From the NCBI RefSeq assembly GCF_023520895.1, contig NZ_CP026029.1, positions 5,642,001 to 5,706,000 on the forward strand: a stretch of 64,000 bases of DNA, in the 5' to 3' direction. The translations under genes and the position numbers were made by a program. Origin of the DNA: Paenibacillus sp. PK3_47 (GTDB taxonomy: Bacteria > Bacillota > Bacilli > Paenibacillales > Paenibacillaceae). Shown one piece after another: positions 61,201 through 64,000 of this stretch. Numbering within the stretch: position 1 is the first letter of the stretch; each line of letters begins with the position of its first letter. The notes below the pieces were generated by a model. The model saw only the letters and a list, made by a program, of their open reading frames with translations, had not been told where the DNA came from and made no database searches.

Positions 61201-61682
61201 TCCGTGATGCGGTACCTAATGCCGAGCTGCGTCAGAGCAACGCGTACTTCAGCAGCTCGGACGGCAAATTTGCAAGCCGTTATGAGGCCCAGCAGCGGTT
61301 CGGTGAACTGCGCGACGGATCGGTTGCGGTCAAGGGCGGCTGGAGAATCTACTCCAGCGGTCCGGGGATCTATATGAACCAGCTGATCTCCAATGTTCTG
61401 GGAATCCGTGAGGATGCGGGAGATTTGATCATTGACCCTGTACTGCCGGATGAGCTGGACGGCACCCGCTTTGATTTTGAATACGGAGGTTCCCCGGCAG
61501 CGTTTGTTTATCACTATGCAGAGGGGACTGAAGGGACACTCCGCTCTGTTAAGGTCAACGGCCATGAGGTTCAGGCTGAGCGGATCGATAATCCTTACCG
61601 CCTTGGAGGCCTGCGCATCAAGCGGGAGGACGTTGAACGTCTCCGCACTGCAGAAACAACTGTTGTAGACATTTATATGTAA
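58290..61682 (+). CDS. GH94 phosphorylase, probably 1,2-beta-oligoglucan phosphorylase
   Basis: An 1130-residue cytoplasmic GH94 enzyme: large N-terminal beta-sandwich, helical linker and (alpha/alpha)6 barrel. The general-acid Asp lies in YGDGDWDDTL (about residue 775), as in other GH94 phosphorylases (GDWND). Other barrel motifs: YTHNMLVHYSVPHGLEQYGG, GTRDVCQGPVEYF and a C-terminal SGPGIYMNQL. Its length and the unusual long N-terminal domain fit 1,2-beta-oligoglucan phosphorylases (about 1,100 aa) better than cellobiose phosphorylases (about 800 aa). It would cleave beta-1,2-glucans with phosphate to glucose-1-phosphate. ATG 58290 follows AAGGAAG. Confidence 0.85.
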   Translation: MTTLTGSKVSLQNGNLTFTFLQSGDLYQAFGGKMMINQLLSNALDGAPGNIYARLHLPQGIHAVPLLGVKSGSRFRQDGDRLVWQGEIPAGPETPGLHEPVAYRVVFTLAGNGIWFWDVTVEGSGVELDLIYTQDVGIASPGAVTSNEAYLSHYIDHAVFEHSDYGYAVCSRQNQPQDGKFPYLQQGSLTGATGFSTDGFQFFGLSYKETDRPEALYQEKLASEVYQYEFAYTALQTEKSMLNGKAHFVFYGLFRDNHPAAVTELEYEAELKDAREYTLGLGPVTPDGSWLDKISLSSRIGEPLQTEEFSGEELNRLFPDRQQEEREGGKLLAFFTDTYEHIVLKSKELLVERPHGHILMSGDNAQLGAEVMTTTSYMYGIFNSQVVTGNTNFNKMLSNARNALNVYKTSGQRIYVEADGQYRLLTMPSLFEIGFNYVRWHYKTAADTLVITNYTAADAPEVKLTVRSAQGKAYRFLVTNQVTMNVAEYEIPYRLSQNAEGVLTFQAHDSGTSAKVYPELAYRMTLEGAGYRLGDESLLLDGPASGSASLAVLELEESAEWSLTIQGQLDGKERPPVILDFASEAAEYRKFFSGVMNGFRLTKDSGGEEELFKVNALAWWYTHNMLVHYSVPHGLEQYGGAAWGTRDVCQGPVEYFLATHKYEQVREIMLTVFAHQYEDDGSWPQWFMFDKYAAIQQEESHGDIIVWPLKVLGDYLRATRDFAVLDEKVPYTRKHTFDFTESAATVREHAIKELEYIKSHFLHDTYLSSYGDGDWDDTLQPANAQLKQYMVSSWTVALTYQTVLGLSGVLQDTDSAWSEELRGMAEGIKNDFNRYMLGTDVIPGFLYFEDPEHAKLMLHPEDKETGIQYRLLPMTRSMIGELLTPEQMEAHYELILEQFLCPDGVRLMNHPAQYAGGVSMHFKRAEQAANFGREIGLQYVHAHIRFVEAMAKIGKRDQVWKGLATINPVGIRDAVPNAELRQSNAYFSSSDGKFASRYEAQQRFGELRDGSVAVKGGWRIYSSGPGIYMNQLISNVLGIREDAGDLIIDPVLPDELDGTRFDFEYGGSPAAFVYHYAEGTEGTLRSVKVNGHEVQAERIDNPYRLGGLRIKREDVERLRTAETTVVDIYM

Positions 61683-61688
61683 ATTAAT

Positions 61689-61746
61689 ACAGGCGAGGGG
61701 CCGTTGTTCCGTGTACCGGACTGACGGGCCATCGCCTGTTTATTTT
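61689..61746 (+). terminator. Terminator of the GH3-GH94 unit
   Basis: ACAGGCGA (61689-61696) with TCGCCTGT (61732-61739), extended by GGGCC(G)T/ACGGGCC, then TTTATTTT. It may also serve the convergent tetR gene. Confidence 0.75.
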
Positions 61747-61754
61747 AAGCGGCA

Positions 61755-62360
61755 TTATTTATTTTTGAATATAATGTTATCCATTCTGCTGTTAATCAGC
61801 GCAATCAGCTGCTCTGCCATATACGCTGCCGAATATTTGAAATGCGTCTCCGCCCAATACAGAATGACACCGACGGTTGCGGACATCCGGTAGCTCAGCA
61901 TAATTTCATAATCCAGAGGCGTGCCGGCCTCTTCCATTTCAATATGCATATCTTCACGCATGGAATTCCGCAAAGTATCATACAGCATGGCGGCAATTTT
62001 GCCGCGCTGCACGGAAGAGAGCGCCAGAAAGTCTTTTTTATGGTCTTCTATATGCTGAAACAGCTGCAGGGCAGAGGGAAAAATCATGGTAGCTTTAATC
62101 TGCTGCATGCCTTCATAAGGCTTAAGCAGTGTCTCCGCAAAATTCCGCAGAAAATCATCATGAATATCCTTCAGCAGATCTTCCTTGCTCACAAAATGCT
62201 TGTAAAAGGTCCCCCGGTTGTAGTCCGCACGCACGGAGATATCCATAATGGTAACCGCATCATATCCCTTTTCCAGGATCAGCTCCATGAAGGCTGCCTT
62301 CAAAGCCTGCCGGGTTCTCCGCACTGCTCTGTTCAATTCTTCTTCCCGTTCCAAGGCCAT
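61755..62360 (-). CDS. TetR-family regulator
   Basis: A 201-residue TetR/AcrR-type protein. HTH: LKAAFMELILEKGYDAVTIMD, then ISVRADYNRGTFYKHFVSKEDLL. The C-terminal domain is of the type found in DhaS/YxaF-like regulators, but the ligand is unknown. It is divergent from a truncated SDR gene, its most likely former target. The ribosome site is GTGGAGGAAG before the ATG. Confidence 0.85.
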   Translation of the reverse strand: MALEREEELNRAVRRTRQALKAAFMELILEKGYDAVTIMDISVRADYNRGTFYKHFVSKEDLLKDIHDDFLRNFAETLLKPYEGMQQIKATMIFPSALQLFQHIEDHKKDFLALSSVQRGKIAAMLYDTLRNSMREDMHIEMEEAGTPLDYEIMLSYRMSATVGVILYWAETHFKYSAAYMAEQLIALINSRMDNIIFKNK

Positions 62361-62528
62361 CTTCCTCCACGATATTTGTCATTTTATTATAACCATTAGG
62401 CTCCAATGAGAAAAAGAGTGCCAATGATTAAAAATTTAAGTAAACAATAGGACATGGAATGTTCAAATTAATAATAAAGAGGTAACATGCCGAATCCGAA
62501 TGTCGCTTTTTCAACTATATCTTAAATT

Positions 62529-63188
62529 ATGATGAATGGGGAAGCCATTCAGCAGGTGATCCGTGAGCTGGGACTGGACGATTCCAACTCTCTGGCTGTC
62601 ACAGCTGATGTATCCAGAGAAGAAGATGTGAAGAACTACGTGGACAAAGCCGTGGAGAAATTCGGAACCATCGATTATTTTGCCAATAATGCCGGGATTG
62701 AAGGTCCTTCAGGCCTAGTGGAAGAGATCAGCGTCAAAGCGCTTGACATGGTGTACAACGTCAATGTGCGCGGTGTCTTCCTTGGTCTGCAGTATGTGAT
62801 CCCTGTAATGAAAAAACAAAAATCCGGCGCAATCCTCAACACTTCCTCCTTGGCAGGATTGATGGGAGCCTCGGGAATGTCACCATACATTATGTCCAAG
62901 CATGCGGTTGTAGGCCTGACCCGTGTAACGGCCAATGAGCTTGCACCGTTCGGCATTCGTGTCAATGCAGTCCTCCCGGGCACCATCAACACCCAAATGA
63001 TGCGCAAAATCGAGACCAACTCCGGCAGTGCAGACTCCTTCAAAGCAGCCAATGAAGCTACAACGCCAATGGGACGCTATGGAGAGCCTGAAGAGGTAGC
63101 CGCCGTAATGAACTTCCTCCTGTCTGAAGAAGCTTCATTCGTAACAGCTTCGCTTTACACAGTAGACGGGGGAATGATGGGACAATAA
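62529..63188 (+). pseudogene. N-terminally truncated SDR oxidoreductase
   Basis: 219 residues of a classical short-chain dehydrogenase lacking the first 35-40 residues, including the TGxxxGxG cofactor-binding motif. What remains is intact: NNAGIEGPSG (NNAG), ILNTSSLAG (catalytic Ser region), SPYIMSKHAVVGL (YxxxK), VNAVLPGTINT and a C-terminal YTVDGGMMGQ. No ribosome site precedes the ATG. In the same frame a 12-codon ORF (62487-62525) with AGAGG before it ends in TAA six bases earlier, possibly the original start of the gene before a deletion. Without the Rossmann motif it should not bind NAD(P) normally. Confidence 0.75.
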
Positions 63189-63224
63189 GGCAGCAGCGAT
63201 AAGGGTGTGTAATAGTATTAATTA

Positions 63225-63270
63225 AAAAGGGGTTAAGCCGTCTGCCTGGGCAGCGGTTTGACCCTTTTTT
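63225..63270 (+). terminator. Terminator after the SDR gene
   Basis: AAAAGGGGTTAAGCCG pairs with CGGTTTGACCCTTTT (some G-U and one mismatch), inner CTGCC/GGCAG, then T residues. Confidence 0.8.
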
Positions 63271-63314
63271 GCGTGATTTCTTACACGGGTCCGGGAGCAG
63301 GATTATACCTAAGT

Positions 63315-63489
63315 GGAATTTCTCCTGCTATTTCTTCATCTATTCATGTAATCAGGATGCTAGCGGGAAAATCTCCACTTATATATTCCCAATCCGCCCG
63401 TAATGGTGAAAAAACGCCGTATTAAATGGAGGTTTTCCAGCTAAGCTGCATAAATAATGAAAATTGGTGAAATTAAGTGGAGAAAATCC
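63315..63489. repeat. Four-palindrome element, TGGA/TCCA type (copy A2, inverted)
   Basis: Palindromes centred at 63320, 63371, 63433 and 63484 give exactly 51, 62, 51 bp, the geometry of copies A1 and B. The element is the reverse complement of 21410-21586; both arms and spacers align. It fills the 311-base gap between the SDR and flavin-reductase genes except for the SDR terminator. No gene is seen. Confidence 0.8.
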
Positions 63490-63499
63490 CTTTAAAGAA

Positions 63500-64000
63500 T
63501 CAGATTTCCGCCCTGAACGTTCTGCCCAGCTGATCCCCCAGGCCGAAGTAATGACGGAAATTATAGATCAGCGGACTCCATTTTTGCGGATCGATATGAC
63601 TGCCGTGAGTAATAATATCCTTATGGGCATGCACTTGTACTGCCCTGGCCTCTATGACCGCAAAATCAGGAGAATGCTCCGGCACCCGGATATTCAGCAC
63701 AGCGGCTTCGATTTGCAGCGGACATTCGGCTATACGTGCCGGCTTTACAGTCACTGAAGCAGCAGGCGTTAGCCCGCTGGCGGCGAATTTATCTTTTAGA
63801 AAAGTGAAACCGTATTGCTGCTTATCTTCCGGAACAGGATATTTGCCGGTATACGGAGCCAGCCGTTCCACCTCTTTCCAAAGCGAAGGGCCCGGGATAT
63901 TCACTACACACTCAGGGTGCCGCTCCAGGTTATGAAACGCTTGTCCGCCTATGCCCAGTCCGAGCACAATACAGTCTCCGAGTGCCCAGGAGGAAGAGAT
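63500..64000 (-). CDS. Flavin reductase-like protein, FMN-binding split barrel (5' part outside window)
   Basis: The frame is open to the right edge, so the N-terminus is missing; 166 residues are visible. The sequence WALGDCIVLGLGIGGQAFHNLERHPECVVNIPG fits the FMN-binding split-barrel of flavin reductase/DIM6-NTAB proteins (an Asn-Leu pair before a Cys-Val-Val-Asn-hydrophobic strand). The later part AECPLQIEAAVLNIRVPEHSPDFAVIEARAVQVHAH is the usual second half (Cys-Pro, dimer strand). Such proteins reduce free flavin or act as flavin-dependent oxidoreductases. Substrate and partner are not shown by the window. Confidence 0.8.
   Translation of the reverse strand: MSSSWALGDCIVLGLGIGGQAFHNLERHPECVVNIPGPSLWKEVERLAPYTGKYPVPEDKQQYGFTFLKDKFAASGLTPAASVTVKPARIAECPLQIEAAVLNIRVPEHSPDFAVIEARAVQVHAHKDIITHGSHIDPQKWSPLIYNFRHYFGLGDQLGRTFRAEI

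Overview
The window is a piece of a Gram-positive, endospore-former-type chromosome of moderate GC content, most likely Paenibacillus or a close relative. Evidence: strong aGGaGG ribosome sites, lipoprotein signals ending in a lipobox Cys, an S-layer-homology protein, a Fur protein and a Des/DesK/DesR module close to the Bacillus subtilis versions, a DUF3934-like small protein, and a TPP-riboswitch-controlled thiamine operon. No rRNA, tRNA, CRISPR array, prophage or insertion sequence was seen.

Layout. 1-2.3 kb: the 3' end of a fatty-acid desaturase, then its membrane-fluidity two-component system desK-desR. 2.6-10.6 kb: a tight five-gene operon (SWIM zinc-finger protein, HEAT-like protein, MoxR AAA+ ATPase, DUF5682 protein, vWA protein) whose function is not established. 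10.9-16.1 kb: aspartate-semialdehyde dehydrogenase, RluF-type pseudouridine synthase, a MarR-controlled ABC exporter and a GNAT acetyltransferase. 16.2-21.3 kb (minus strand): TPP riboswitch, thiZ-thiX-thiY-thiM-thiD-thiE, i.e. pyrimidine-precursor uptake plus HMP/thiazole salvage. 21.9-24.3 kb: divergent TetR regulator and 14-TM drug exporter sharing twin palindromic operators. 24.6-27.0 kb: tcyABC-like cystine ABC importer. 27-32 kb: small membrane and unknown proteins, an SLH protein, fur, a membrane protein with a divergent TetR regulator, and an AIM24-family protein.

32.2-38.2 kb: an AraC regulator diverging from a five-gene keto-sugar/cyclitol-like cluster (two TIM-barrel isomerases/epimerases, two Gfo/Idh/MocA dehydrogenases, one small-molecule kinase). 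38.3-44.4 kb: FabV/TER-type enoyl reductase, an orphan OppD-type ATPase, FabF, a MmyB-like regulator and a citrate/methylcitrate synthase. 44.5-50.5 kb: mixed housekeeping genes (ExoA, VanZ-RDD protein, M29 aminopeptidase), a seven-copy 52-bp hairpin repeat, a frame-shifted gene remnant, and a heme monooxygenase behind a Fur box.

51-61.7 kb: an ABC importer lacking its own ATPase, a LacI regulator, an esterase, a GH3 beta-glucosidase and a GH94 phosphorylase. The gene set matches the known Listeria innocua locus for beta-1,2-glucooligosaccharide (sophorooligosaccharide) use. Palindromes built on GAAACGTTTC lie before the importer and before the glycosidase, so the local LacI protein probably controls both. 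The right end holds a TetR regulator, an SDR gene lacking its NAD(P)-binding N-terminus, and the 3' part of a flavin-reductase-like gene.

The most unusual signal is non-coding. Four intergenic elements (21.41-21.59, 21.66-21.83, 30.84-31.08 and 63.31-63.49 kb) each carry four short palindromes whose centres are spaced 51/62/51 bp (50/62/50 in one). The palindrome sequence differs between elements (TGGA..TCCA, TGCA..TGCA, ACGGA..TCCGT) but agrees within each, which looks like coordinated change in a structured or protein-bound element. I do not recognise it.
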